This document shows positions 18,720-27,071 of a stretch of 64,000 bases of DNA, piece after piece. Each line of letters starts with the position of its first letter. Within the stretch, counting starts at the first letter, position 1. This stretch comes from Opitutaceae bacterium (lineage in GTDB: Bacteria; Verrucomicrobiota; Verrucomicrobiia; Opitutales; Opitutaceae), in NCBI GenBank assembly GCA_016794785.1, contig JAEUHC010000018.1:62001-126000 (forward strand), in the 5' to 3' direction. The translations under genes were made by a program, and so were the position numbers. The notes beneath the pieces are model-generated. The model searched no databases. It was not told the origin of the DNA and saw nothing but the letters and a program-made list of their open reading frames with translations.

Positions 18720-20024
18720 ATGCGAAAAAATCTCACGACGACCCAAAAGCGCGTCCTCGCCGTCATCATGGGCGGCGGTCGCGGCACCCGCCTGCATCCC
18801 CTGACCCAGGAGCGCTGCAAGCCCGCGGTGCCGCTCGCCGGCAAATACCGTCTCGTCGATATCCCGATCTCGAATTGCCTCAACAGCGACATCAACCGGA
18901 TGTTCCTGCTCACGCAGTTCCAGACCGCGTCGCTGCACCGCCACGTGCAGAGCGCCTACCACTTCGATCCGTTTGGCGGCGGCTTTGTGGACATCCTTTC
19001 GGCGGAGCAGACCGAGAAGGGTTCCGATTGGTATCAGGGCACCGCCGATGCCGTGCGCCGCAATCTGATCCACTTCCGCAGCTTCCCGCACGACCTCGTG
19101 CTCATCCTCTCGGGCGATCAGCTCTACCGGATGGATTTCCGCCGCATCATCGAGGAGCACACGGTCAACCACGCCGACGTCACCATCGCCTCGATTCCGT
19201 TTCCCGTTTCCAAGGTAGCCGGTCTCGGCCTGATGCAGGTGAACGACGATCAGACGATCGGGCGCTTCGTCGAGAAGCCCAAGGATCCCGCGGTCATCAA
19301 CAGCCTCACGCTCAGTCCCGCGCTCGAAGCCAAGCTCCAGACGAAGTCCGACGAGAAACAGTGCCTCGCCTCGATGGGCATCTACGTTTTCAACCGCCAG
19401 GCCCTCGCCGATGCGCTCGACAACACGATGACCGACTTCGGCAAGGAGGTCATCCCGAGCCTGCTCGGCAAAAAGAAACTCTGCGCGCATCTCTTCGAAG
19501 GCTACTGGGAGGACATCGGCACCGTGCGCGCATTCTTCGAGGCCAACCTCGCGCTCGCGCAGCCGCTTCCGCCCTTCAACTTCTTCGATCCCAGCGCGCC
19601 GATTTACACGCAGGATCGCTACCTGCCTGCGTCGAAGCTCAACAAGTGCGCCATCGATCACGTGGTGATCGGCGACGGCTCGATCCTCACGGACTCCGCG
19701 CTGCACCATTGCGTGCTCGGCATCCGCTCCTACATCGGCGAAGGCAGCCGTCTCGAGGACACGATCGTGATGGGCTCCGACTACTACGAGACCGATGCCC
19801 AGCTCGCGGAGAATATCGCCAAGGGCCGGCCAAACCTAGGCGTGGGCAAGCACTGCCGCGTGAAGGGGGCCATCCTCGACAAGAACACCCGCATTGGCGA
19901 CGGCTGCGTGCTCATCGCCGACGGCAAGCCCGACGGCGTCTACGCCAACGGTCTCGTGATTGTCCGCGATGGCGTGCTCGTGGTGGCGAAGAATGCCGCG
20001 CTGCCACCGGGCACTGTGGTATGA
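18720..20024 (+). CDS. glgC: Glucose-1-phosphate adenylyltransferase (ADP-glucose pyrophosphorylase)
   Basis: 434 residues. It forms ADP-glucose for glycogen synthesis. The N-terminal nucleotidyltransferase signature is complete (GGGRGTRLHPLTQERCKPAVPLAGKYR written in part, then VDIPISNCLNSDI), with SDWYQGTADAVRRNL, LSGDQLYRMD and GYWEDIGT further on. The C-terminal left-handed beta-helix domain starts near residue 300 (KLNKCAIDHVVIGDGSIL), and the VVIGDGS and LGIRSYIGEG repeats resemble cyanobacterial/plant-type enzymes rather than the enteric type. Divergent from glmS across about 230 bases; convergent with lgt. No other glycogen gene is in the window. Confidence 0.94.
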   Translation: MRKNLTTTQKRVLAVIMGGGRGTRLHPLTQERCKPAVPLAGKYRLVDIPISNCLNSDINRMFLLTQFQTASLHRHVQSAYHFDPFGGGFVDILSAEQTEKGSDWYQGTADAVRRNLIHFRSFPHDLVLILSGDQLYRMDFRRIIEEHTVNHADVTIASIPFPVSKVAGLGLMQVNDDQTIGRFVEKPKDPAVINSLTLSPALEAKLQTKSDEKQCLASMGIYVFNRQALADALDNTMTDFGKEVIPSLLGKKKLCAHLFEGYWEDIGTVRAFFEANLALAQPLPPFNFFDPSAPIYTQDRYLPASKLNKCAIDHVVIGDGSILTDSALHHCVLGIRSYIGEGSRLEDTIVMGSDYYETDAQLAENIAKGRPNLGVGKHCRVKGAILDKNTRIGDGCVLIADGKPDGVYANGLVIVRDGVLVVAKNAALPPGTVV

Positions 20025-20030
20025 AATCGA

Positions 20031-20051
20031 GGGCGGGTCACGGACCCGCTC
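20031..20051. terminator. Hairpin between convergent glgC and lgt
   Basis: A perfect 7-base inverted repeat, GCGGGTC (20033-20039) and GACCCGC (20043-20049) with loop ACG, extends to 9 pairs with one wobble. It lies between the two stops and overlaps the lgt stop codon. No T tract follows on either side, so it may act as a weak bidirectional terminator or an end-protecting hairpin. Confidence 0.35.
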
Positions 20052-20865
20052 TGCCGGGTCCCTTCGCCCGCACGATCAGGACTGCGCCGGCCGCCACCAT
20101 GAACAGCGAATAAAAGGTCCCGCGGCTCAGCCCGAGGAGCAGCGAGGCATCCGGCTCGCGAAACATCTCGCCGATCACGCGGGCAATCGCATACGCGATC
20201 AGGTATTCGCCGCTCAGGCGGCCGGGTTGGTCGCGGTGGACGTTTGTTCTCCAAAAGCGCCATTGCATCAACGCCAGCACGAGGGCGCCTTCCAGCGCCG
20301 CGGCGTAAAGTTGCGAAGGATGGCGCGCAACCGCGGCCTGACCGAGCGCGCGATCGATTTCATTGTGCGGAAAAATCACGGCCCAGGCGACGTTCGAGGC
20401 CTTGCCGACGAGCTCGCCGTTGATGAAGTTGGCGCAACGCCCGAGGAGAAAACCCGCCGGCGCAGTCGTCACGATCAAGTCGGCCACTTGGAAGAAAGGC
20501 ACTTGGCGGCGGCGCGCCCACCAGAGCATCGCGACGAGCACGCCGATGAACCCGCCGTGGCTCGCCATGCCGCCTTCCCAAACCCGAATCAGGATAAGCG
20601 GATCCGCGAGGACGGACTCGAATTGGTAGAGCAGGAAATAGCCTAGCCGCCCGCCGACGAGCACGCCCACGATCAGCACTGTGATGAGATCCGAGATGCT
20701 GTTCGGTCCGAAGGGAGAACGGCCTTTCTTCCAATAGAGCCACAGCAATCCGACCCCTGCGGCGAAGGCCGCGAGATAGGCGAGGCCATAGTAACGGATG
20801 CCGAAGTTGTCCGAGAAGCGGATGAAAAACGGACTCCAGTCGTGGACCCAGTGCGCGAGCGGCAT
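20038..20865 (-). CDS. lgt: Prolipoprotein diacylglyceryl transferase
   Basis: 275 residues from MPLAHWVHDWSP; an in-frame upstream methionine would add 12 residues with no similarity. This inner-membrane enzyme transfers diacylglycerol from phosphatidylglycerol to the lipobox cysteine of prolipoproteins. About seven hydrophobic segments are visible. Family motifs are GRLGYF with the following GGMASHGGFIG (catalytic histidine region), the Lgt signature GRCANFINGELVGK, and RHPSQLYAAALEG. A candidate client in this window is the retropepsin-like lipoprotein at 55240-56427. Convergent with glgC and divergent from gcvT, with a 100-base gap upstream. Confidence 0.95.
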   Translation of the reverse strand: MPLAHWVHDWSPFFIRFSDNFGIRYYGLAYLAAFAAGVGLLWLYWKKGRSPFGPNSISDLITVLIVGVLVGGRLGYFLLYQFESVLADPLILIRVWEGGMASHGGFIGVLVAMLWWARRRQVPFFQVADLIVTTAPAGFLLGRCANFINGELVGKASNVAWAVIFPHNEIDRALGQAAVARHPSQLYAAALEGALVLALMQWRFWRTNVHRDQPGRLSGEYLIAYAIARVIGEMFREPDASLLLGLSRGTFYSLFMVAAGAVLIVRAKGPGRAGP

Positions 20866-20965
20866 GGAGGAAACGTGGCCGGGTCGCGCCGGCGCCGGCA
20901 ATGCTGAAGACCAACGGGCAAAAGAGCCTTGCAGGTGGCATGGCGCGGCCCGCTATCCTGCACCC

Positions 20966-22072
20966 ATGAGTGAACTGAAACGCACGCCGCTCCGCGACTT
21001 TCACGCCGCGCACGGCGCCCGCCTCGTCGACTTCGCCGGCTGGGAGATGCCCGTCCAATACCGCAGCATCCTCGAGGAGCACAAGGCCGTGCGCCGCACC
21101 GCTGGACTCTTCGACGTGAGCCACATGGGTGAGGTCGATGTGCGCGGTCCCGACGCGGCCCGTTTCCTGAATCACCTCGTGACCAACGATGTCGCGAAGC
21201 TCTTCCCCGGCCGCGTGCTCTACTCGCCGATGTGCTATCCCAACGGTGGTGTGGTCGACGACCTGCTCGTCTACATGCGCGGCGCCGAGAATTTCTTCCT
21301 CTGCATCAACGCCGGGAACATCGCCAAGGACCTGGCTTGGATCCGCGGTCAGGCTGCGCAGTTCAACGTCACGATCACAGATCGCAGCGACGACTATGCA
21401 CTGCTCGCCGTGCAGGGCCCGCGCGCCGCGGCTATCGTGCAATCGCTCACGGGCGCCAAGCTCGGCCTCGTGAAATACTACCATTTCACCGAGGCGACGG
21501 TCGCCGGCATCCACTGCCTCGCGAGCCGCACGGGCTACACGGGCGAGGATGGTTTCGAACTCTACCACGCTGCCGCCGATGCGCCCGCGCTGGCGGCGGC
21601 CCTGCTCGCCGCCGGCCAGCCGCACGGTCTGGAACTCGCGGGCCTCGGCGCGCGCGACAGCCTGCGCCTCGAGGCCGGCTACCCGCTCTATGGGCACGAA
21701 ATCACGGCGGAGATTTCGCCGCTCACCGCCGGACTTGGCTGGACGGTGAAGCTCGACAAGGGCGGCGACTTCGTCGGTCGCGCCGCGTTGCTCGCGGAAA
21801 AGCAGAACGGCGGAGCGAACAGGATCTTGTTTTTCAAGACGGGGGATCGCCGCATTGTCCGGGCCGACACGCCGGTGCTCGACGCCGCGGGCGCGGTTGT
21901 CGGCCGCGTGGTCTCCGGCACGCTCTCGCCCATCCTCAACGAAGCGATCGGTTCGGCCCTCGTGACGAGCGCCGGCGCTGCGCAGCCGCTCGCCGTCGAT
22001 ATCCGCGGCACGAAGTTGAATTTGGCCCTCGTCAAACCGCCCTTCGTCGAACTTAAAAAAAGCACCGCATGA
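20966..22072 (+). CDS. gcvT: Glycine cleavage system aminomethyltransferase T
   Basis: 368 residues. T-protein takes the aminomethyl group from lipoylated H-protein and makes methylene-tetrahydrofolate and ammonia. Matching segments are TPLRDFHAAHGARLVDFAGWEMP at the N-terminus (given in part), LFDVSHMGEVDVRG, NGGVVDDLLVYM for folate binding, SRTGYTGEDGFELY, and ARDSLRLEAGYPLYGHE (catalytic region). Length is typical. The gcvH start overlaps its stop by ATGA. The usual third gene, gcvP, does not follow, because the next genes are on the opposite strand. No glycine riboswitch is seen in the 100 bases upstream. Confidence 0.96.
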   Translation: MSELKRTPLRDFHAAHGARLVDFAGWEMPVQYRSILEEHKAVRRTAGLFDVSHMGEVDVRGPDAARFLNHLVTNDVAKLFPGRVLYSPMCYPNGGVVDDLLVYMRGAENFFLCINAGNIAKDLAWIRGQAAQFNVTITDRSDDYALLAVQGPRAAAIVQSLTGAKLGLVKYYHFTEATVAGIHCLASRTGYTGEDGFELYHAAADAPALAAALLAAGQPHGLELAGLGARDSLRLEAGYPLYGHEITAEISPLTAGLGWTVKLDKGGDFVGRAALLAEKQNGGANRILFFKTGDRRIVRADTPVLDAAGAVVGRVVSGTLSPILNEAIGSALVTSAGAAQPLAVDIRGTKLNLALVKPPFVELKKSTA

Positions 22073-22452
22073 GCAATATTCCCGCCGATCTTCGCTACGC
22101 CAAATCGCACGAATGGGTCCGCGCTGAAAGCGATGGCACCCTCACGGTTGGCATCACCGACTACGCGCAAAATTCCCTCGGCGACATCACCTACGTGCAG
22201 TCGCCGAAGGTCGGTGCGACGCTCAAGGCCGGCGAGACCTTTGGCGTCGTTGAATCGGTGAAAGCCGCGAGCGATCTCTACCTGCCGGTGGCGGGCACCA
22301 TCGTGGCGGTGAACCCCGCGCTCGATGCGTCACCCGAGACGGTGAACCGCGCGCCCTATGGCGACGGCTGGATGCTCCGCATGAAGCCCGCCGACGCCGC
22401 GGCCGCACAGGCGCTGCTCGACGCGCCGGCCTACGCGAAACTCACGGCGTGA
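22069..22452 (+). CDS. gcvH: Glycine cleavage system H protein
   Basis: 127 residues, the normal size. H-protein is the small lipoyl carrier that shuttles the aminomethyl intermediate between P, T and L proteins. The lipoylation site is Lys65 in VVESVKAASDL, placed in the hammerhead fold after the conserved SHEWVR and GITDYAQNSLGDI segments. It is translationally coupled to gcvT (ATGA overlap), and its last bases overlap by 11 the end of the convergent esterase gene. Lipoyl attachment could use the lipB/lipA products encoded 8-10 kb downstream. Confidence 0.96.
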   Translation: MSNIPADLRYAKSHEWVRAESDGTLTVGITDYAQNSLGDITYVQSPKVGATLKAGETFGVVESVKAASDLYLPVAGTIVAVNPALDASPETVNRAPYGDGWMLRMKPADAAAAQALLDAPAYAKLTA

Positions 22453-23359
22453 ATTTCCGCTCCTTGAACCAGTAGAGCAGTTGCTCCGCCCACGGCGGCG
22501 CAGGGCGCTCCGGGCGGCCCAGGCCGAGGCCGTGAGCGCCCTTTTCGTAGACGTGCAGCGAGAAGGGCACGCCCGCCCTCTGGCAGGCCGCCGCAAACAG
22601 CAGTGAGTTTTCCACCGGCACCGCCTTGTCCTCGATGGTGTGCCACAGGAACGTGGGCGGCGTCTCCTTGGTGACCTGCAGCTCATTGGAGAGGTGCTTC
22701 ACGAGATCGGCGGGCGGGTTGTCGCCGAGCAGATTCCGCCGCGAGCCCGCGTGGGCAAAGTCGCCGAAGGAAATTACCGCGTAGCAGAGGATAGCGAGGT
22801 CGGGGCGCGAACTCTCGCGCTCCACCGGATCCGCCGAGCCGGGTTGGCCGGCGTCGAAATGGGTCGCGAGCGTCGACGCGAGATGCCCGCCTGCCGAGGA
22901 GCCGATGACGCCCACGCGCGCGGGATCGAGGCCGTCGCGCTTGGCAAATGCGCGCACGAGCCGGAGCGCGCGCGCCGCGTCACCGAGCATGATCGGGTGC
23001 CGGTAGCCGTTGGAGCCGAGGCGGTATTTCAGCACGTAGGCGGTGACGCCGTGCTTGGCGAAAAACTCGGCGTAGCCCGTGCCCTCGTGCTCCGCGAGGC
23101 TGCCGTAGCCCCCGCCGGGGAGCACGAGCATCGTCGCGCCGTTGGCCGTGCCGGCCGCGGGGCGGTAGGGGGTGAGCGTGGGGACGTCCTTCGCCGTCTC
23201 GCCCTTCGCGCCGGGGGCAGCGCCCTCCCAGAGGCGAATGGGGCCCATGATGAGCGGGTAGGGATTGGCCTTGGGCGCCGGCGCCTTGTCGGCGGCGACG
23301 AGCGATACGGATGCGGCGCCGGCGAGCGCGGCGAGGGAGAGGAGGCGGCGGAGTTGCAT
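22442..23359 (-). CDS. Secreted alpha/beta hydrolase, esterase-like
   Basis: 305 residues with a signal peptide ending near SLVAA. The alpha/beta-hydrolase fold is shown by an oxyanion-hole segment (LVLPGGGYGSLAEHEG), the nucleophile elbow GSSAGG, an acidic residue in HTIEDKAVPVENS and a histidine in EKGAHGLGLG. The profile is close to bacterial acetyl-xylan esterase/BD-FAE-like enzymes that deacetylate plant polysaccharides, but the acyl group removed is not determinable. It lies 11 bases after the HpcH/HpaI aldolase gene in the same direction, so the two are likely one operon, possibly including the ThrH gene further upstream. Confidence 0.85.
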   Translation of the reverse strand: MQLRRLLSLAALAGAASVSLVAADKAPAPKANPYPLIMGPIRLWEGAAPGAKGETAKDVPTLTPYRPAAGTANGATMLVLPGGGYGSLAEHEGTGYAEFFAKHGVTAYVLKYRLGSNGYRHPIMLGDAARALRLVRAFAKRDGLDPARVGVIGSSAGGHLASTLATHFDAGQPGSADPVERESSRPDLAILCYAVISFGDFAHAGSRRNLLGDNPPADLVKHLSNELQVTKETPPTFLWHTIEDKAVPVENSLLFAAACQRAGVPFSLHVYEKGAHGLGLGRPERPAPPWAEQLLYWFKERKFTP

Positions 23360-23370
23360 GCGACGGAAAA

Positions 23371-24231
23371 TCAGTAGAGCGGGCGGTTGCGTGGATCCGG
23401 GGCGGACTTGCCGGCGGCCTCGAGCAGCGGGCGCGCGGCGGTGGCGACGAGCGACAGTTCGCTCGGGCCTTGGAAGAACGTGAACCCGTCGGCCATGTGG
23501 GCCTTGATGTCGGTGACGTTGGCGGGCCGACCGGCGGCGATTCCGCGCTTCTTCGCGGCGGCCACGATTTTTGTGATCGCCTCCTTCACTTGCGGCGTCT
23601 GCCGGCCGCGGTCGCCATAAGAATAGGAGAGGTCGTTGACGCCGATGAAGACCACGTCGATCCCCGGCGTGTCGAGAATCGCGTCGATCTGATCCACCGC
23701 GCGCTTTTCCTCGATGATGATGACGACGAGCGCGTTCTTGTCGGCGAAGTCGGCGTAGCCTTCGGGCGCGGGCCAGCGCAGCGTGGCGAGGCCGGGGCCG
23801 GCGCCGCGGCGGCCAAGCGGCGGGTATTTGCAGGCGGCCACCGCCTGCCGCGCCAGCTCCGGCGTGGACGTGAACGGAAACACCACCCCGAGCGCGCCGC
23901 AATCGAGCGCGCGCTTCGCCGTCCACAGCTCGACCACCGGCACCCGAATGAGCGGCGTGAGGCCGGTGCCCTGGGTGGCGAGGATCATGTTGCGCGCGGA
24001 CTCGAGCGTGACGGGGCTGTGCTCCATCTCGATCCACACAAAGTCGAAGCCCGCGCGCGCGGCCTGCAGCGCGACGTCGGCGCTCGGCACGGTTACCGTC
24101 ATGCCGATGACGGGCTTGCCGTCGCGGAGGAGCTTCTTGAGCGGGTTCTCCGCGGCGGCCGGCGCGGGGTTGTCAGCCGCGGGGGAGGCGGCGGCGAGGC
24201 AAAGCAGCAACAGGGGCAGCGGGCTTTTCAT
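23371..24231 (-). CDS. HpcH/HpaI-family aldolase with a signal peptide
   Basis: 286 residues from MKSPLPLLLLC; an upstream in-frame ATG at 24261 is less likely because it would bury the signal peptide. The TIM-barrel family shows GFDFVWIEMEHSP, the RVP segment, GALGVVFPFTSTPELA, YPPLGRRG and IDVVFIGVNDLSYSYG. These contain the acidic metal ligands and the arginine used in retro-aldol cleavage of 2-keto-3-deoxy acids such as 2,4-dihydroxyhept-2-ene-1,7-dioate. What is odd is a leading hydrophobic signal (LPLLLLCLAAASPAA), which implies export of an enzyme type that normally works in the cytoplasm. It is paired with the secreted esterase downstream. Substrate unknown. Confidence 0.85.
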   Translation of the reverse strand: MKSPLPLLLLCLAAASPAADNPAPAAAENPLKKLLRDGKPVIGMTVTVPSADVALQAARAGFDFVWIEMEHSPVTLESARNMILATQGTGLTPLIRVPVVELWTAKRALDCGALGVVFPFTSTPELARQAVAACKYPPLGRRGAGPGLATLRWPAPEGYADFADKNALVVIIIEEKRAVDQIDAILDTPGIDVVFIGVNDLSYSYGDRGRQTPQVKEAITKIVAAAKKRGIAAGRPANVTDIKAHMADGFTFFQGPSELSLVATAARPLLEAAGKSAPDPRNRPLY

Positions 24232-24294
24232 GGGGCGGGGAATCCGGGCCAGCTGAGGCATCGCGCCGCATCCGCGCGAGACGAAAGTGCGCCG

Positions 24295-24897
24295 TCACAG
24301 TTGCTCGGTGATCCGACGCAGCAATTCGGGGTAGTCGTGCAAGGCGGGGAACTGCGGGAATTGCCTCACGATGTTCTCGGGCGCGTGGAAGAGGAAACCG
24401 TGATCGGCCTGCGCGAGCATCGACGTGTCGTTGAACGAGTCGCCGGCGGCGATGACCCTATAGTTGAGCGATTGGAGCGCGGCGACGGCATGCCGCTTCT
24501 GATCGGTCATGCGCAGCCTGTAACCAGCGATGCGGTCGTTCTCCACCACCAAGCGATGGCAGAAGAGCGTGGGCCAGCCCATCTGGCGGACGAGCGGCTG
24601 GGCGAATTGCTCAAACGTGTCGGAGAGGATGATGACCTGGGTGCGCTGGCGCAGGGCGGTGATGAAATCGAGCGCGCCTGGCAGCAGCGGGAGCGCAGCG
24701 ATCACTTCCTGAATCTTGGAAAGCGTGATGCCGTGTCGATCCATGATGCCGATGCGGTAGTGCATGAGCTTGTCGTAGTCGGGCTCGTCGCGCGTGGTGC
24801 GGCGCAATTCGGCGATCCCCGTGCGCTCGGCGACGGCGATCCAGATTTCGGGCGTGAGGACGCCCTCCATGTCGAGGGTGACGATGCTTTGCTTCAC
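24295..24897 (-). CDS. thrH: Phosphoserine phosphatase/homoserine phosphotransferase ThrH-like HAD protein
   Basis: 200 residues from a GTG start (VKQSIVTLDMEG), chosen because it fits the family's short N-terminus; the open frame runs further upstream without similarity. HAD-superfamily features are the nucleophile region LDMEGVLTPEIWIAVAE, motif II in VIILSDTFEQF, the lysine in TDQKRHA and motif III in VIAAGDSFNDTSML. Similarity to Pseudomonas ThrH is strong over the whole length (TRDEPDYD, FHAPENIVRQFPQFPA). ThrH is both a phosphoserine phosphatase and a homoserine phosphotransferase; the second activity here is by analogy. In the usual HAD motif the first position would be DxD, while here it is D-M-E, as in ThrH. 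Confidence 0.9.
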   Translation of the reverse strand: MKQSIVTLDMEGVLTPEIWIAVAERTGIAELRRTTRDEPDYDKLMHYRIGIMDRHGITLSKIQEVIAALPLLPGALDFITALRQRTQVIILSDTFEQFAQPLVRQMGWPTLFCHRLVVENDRIAGYRLRMTDQKRHAVAALQSLNYRVIAAGDSFNDTSMLAQADHGFLFHAPENIVRQFPQFPALHDYPELLRRITEQL

Positions 24898-25012
24898 AAG
24901 TGGCCGGAGTGAATCAGGCGCGCTCGGGCGGAGGCAAGCGCGAGGGTGGCGGAGGAAAGCACTCGCGGCCGCGCGGAAACCGTCTAGCGATCGCCGGCTT
25001 TCCCTCCCTGCC

Positions 25013-25873
25013 ATGATTGCCGCCCTATCCCGTATCCTGCCGGCCGTCGCCCTTGCCGGCGTGACCGTCGTCTCCGCCGCCGAGGTTCGCCGCGATGTCG
25101 AATACGGCCGTGCGGGCGGCGAGCGGCTGTTGCTCGACGCATGCGTTCCCGACGGCGCGGGACCGTTTCCGGTCGTCATCCTGGTGCATGGCGGGGGCTG
25201 GCGCCGGGGCGACAAGGCCGGCAGCGACGTGCCGGGCAATGGCGCGGACATCACGCCTTGGTTTGCGCCGCTCACGCACGCGGGCTTCGCCTGGCTCTCG
25301 ATTAACTACCGGCTTGCGCCGGCTCACCGCTGGCCCGCGTGTCTCGAGGATTTGCAGACCGCGGTCCGCTGGGCGAAGGCCCACGTGGCCGAGTTCCGCG
25401 GCGATCCGCGACGCATAGCGATCTTCGGGCACTCGGCGGGCGGGCACCTCGCCACGATGCTCGCGACGCGCTCGGCGGACGACACGCGCGTGCAGGCGGT
25501 GGTGGGTTTCGCGGCGGTGACGGATCACGAGCAGAGCCTCGCGAAGCGCGGCGGCCTGGGCGAGGGAGTGCAGGCATTGCTCAACCTGCCCGCCGAAGTG
25601 ACGCCGCAATCACTGAACGCCTTGCGCGCAATCTCTCCGATTAACCGTGTGCGCCCGGGCATGCCGCCCATTTTGTTGCTGCACGGCGAGGCGGATGAAA
25701 CCGTGGCGATCGCGCAGTCGGTTGCGTTTCAGAAACGCGTCCGCGCCGCGGGCAACACCTGTGATCTCATCGCCCTCAAGGGTGCGCCGCATGGGTTGCT
25801 CGCTTGGGAGAAAGTGCAGCCGGACTACCGGCCGCAATTGATCGCCTGGCTGAAAAAGGCGCTGGGTGAGTAG
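25013..25873 (+). CDS. Secreted alpha/beta hydrolase, BD-FAE-like esterase
   Basis: 286 residues with a signal peptide (MIAALSRILPAVALAGVTVV). Motifs are VILVHGGGWRRGDK for the oxyanion hole, nucleophile elbow FGHSAGGHLA, acidic residue in HGEADETVAIAQS and histidine in KGAPHGLLAWE, typical of hormone-sensitive-lipase/BD-FAE relatives that remove acetyl or feruloyl groups. It is divergent from the ThrH gene (115-base gap) and convergent with the WYL regulator. Together with the esterase at 22442-23359 it gives this locus two different secreted hydrolases, which fits use of esterified plant or algal polysaccharides. Confidence 0.87.
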   Translation: MIAALSRILPAVALAGVTVVSAAEVRRDVEYGRAGGERLLLDACVPDGAGPFPVVILVHGGGWRRGDKAGSDVPGNGADITPWFAPLTHAGFAWLSINYRLAPAHRWPACLEDLQTAVRWAKAHVAEFRGDPRRIAIFGHSAGGHLATMLATRSADDTRVQAVVGFAAVTDHEQSLAKRGGLGEGVQALLNLPAEVTPQSLNALRAISPINRVRPGMPPILLLHGEADETVAIAQSVAFQKRVRAAGNTCDLIALKGAPHGLLAWEKVQPDYRPQLIAWLKKALGE

Positions 25874-25930
25874 GCGGGCTTCGCACCGGACATTAGCTGA
25901 AGAGAATTACGAAGCATCCTCCGAGGCGAA

Positions 25931-26914
25931 CTATCCATACACCGCCCGCATCGCCCCGGTCGTCGCCCGCAAGCGATCGCGGAGTTCCTTGGGCTGCAGC
26001 ACCTCGGCTTCGGCACCCCAGCCGAGCACCCAGCGTTCGATCTCGGGCAGCGCCCCCAGGCGCAGCGTCAGCTCGAGCTTGCCGTCGGGCAGTTCGCGGA
26101 GGGCTTGCGACTCATGCCACTCGCGTTCGCGGATATGGTCCGCGGCGGTCGCGGAGAAGCGAATCACCACGCGGTAGTCGCGGTCGCCGCCGAGCACGCC
26201 GAGGGCCGTGGCGAAGAATTTCTCCGGCGAGAAATCCGCCGGGCGGGTGAAATGGGTTTTGAGCACCGCGACGTTCGTGAGTCGCGGCACGGCGAAGGTG
26301 CGCAGCGCGTCGCGCTCCGTGTCGAAGCCCACGAGATACCACAGGTTCTCGCGGTGCGAGAGGTGCCACGGCTGCACGCGACGGCGCGCGGCCTTCTTGT
26401 CGCCGGGCTTGCGGTAGTCGAACTCGACCTCGAACTGGCGCAGCGTCGCGCCGCTGAGGGCGTTGAAGGCCGCAAGGTCGGCGCGACCGAGGCCGACATT
26501 TTTGAAGGAAACCGATTGCAACTCCTCCGCGGGCGAAAAGGTGATGCGGTCCTTCAGGCCCGCGGTGAGCTTGTCGAAGGAGTTCTCCAGCTGCCGATGA
26601 AACGGCGTGCCGCGGTATTGCTCGAGCGCCTTCCGCGCGACGAGCAGCGCGAGCAACTCGCCCTCGGTGACCTGCACGGTGGGAAATGCCGACACCGGGT
26701 GCGTGTAGCGGTAGGCGTTGAGCTGGGAATCGAACTCGATCGGCAGATCGAGGCGATCACGCATGAAGGCGATGTCGCGCACGATGGTCTTGCGCGAGAC
26801 CTCGAGGTGCGCGGCGAGCTTGGTGCAGTTGGTGAACGCGCCGCGCCGCAGCTCGTCGTGGATGCGGAGCATGCGCTCCAGCGGCGGGCGGGAAAGGGGG
26901 GAGGCGGAAGCCAT
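25931..26914 (-). CDS. WYL-domain transcriptional regulator (YafY/DeoR type)
   Basis: 327 residues. An N-terminal winged helix-turn-helix (about 8-70; RGAFTNCTKLAAHLEVSRKTIVRDIAFM) is followed by a WYL domain (about 135-225), in which NLWYLVGFDTERDALRTFAVPRL carries the ligand-sensing residues. A WCX-like C-terminal region follows (DYRVVIRFSATAADHIRERE). WYL proteins often sense nucleotides or small metabolites and act as repressors or activators. It is divergent from an unrecognised gene at 27072, and a strong palindrome lies between them, so autoregulation and control of that gene are plausible but inferred. Confidence 0.88.
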   Translation of the reverse strand: MASASPLSRPPLERMLRIHDELRRGAFTNCTKLAAHLEVSRKTIVRDIAFMRDRLDLPIEFDSQLNAYRYTHPVSAFPTVQVTEGELLALLVARKALEQYRGTPFHRQLENSFDKLTAGLKDRITFSPAEELQSVSFKNVGLGRADLAAFNALSGATLRQFEVEFDYRKPGDKKAARRRVQPWHLSHRENLWYLVGFDTERDALRTFAVPRLTNVAVLKTHFTRPADFSPEKFFATALGVLGGDRDYRVVIRFSATAADHIREREWHESQALRELPDGKLELTLRLGALPEIERWVLGWGAEAEVLQPKELRDRLRATTGAMRAVYG

Positions 26915-27025
26915 TTAAGCGATAGGAACGAGCGTTGAGGAACAGGAGCCAGGGCGCCCCGCGGCCAGGTGCAGTTGGGTGGCGGGGTCCCCGGCAAAGA
27001 AGTGGTCGCGACCGAAGACGATTTT

Positions 27026-27055
27026 CACCGTGGGACAAGCTTTGTCCCACCGGTG
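27026..27055. promoter_or_regulatory. Strong palindrome between WYL regulator and divergent gene
   Basis: Perfect 9-base arms, GTGGGACAA (27030-27038) and TTGTCCCAC (27042-27050), flank the spacer GCT. Outer arms CACCG (27026-27030) and CGGTG (27051-27055) extend the dyad with a small offset. It lies 16 bases before the ATG of the 27072 gene and about 110 bases before the regulator start. Size and symmetry suit a dimer-binding operator, or a hairpin in the 5' leader of the 27072 gene. Confidence 0.5.
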
Positions 27056-27071
27056 GGCGTAGAGTGCGTCC

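Noticed and set aside
20866..20965. Possible glycine riboswitch before gcvT
   Set aside because: The 100 bases lack the paired aptamer motifs, and the lgt start lies within the same short gap.
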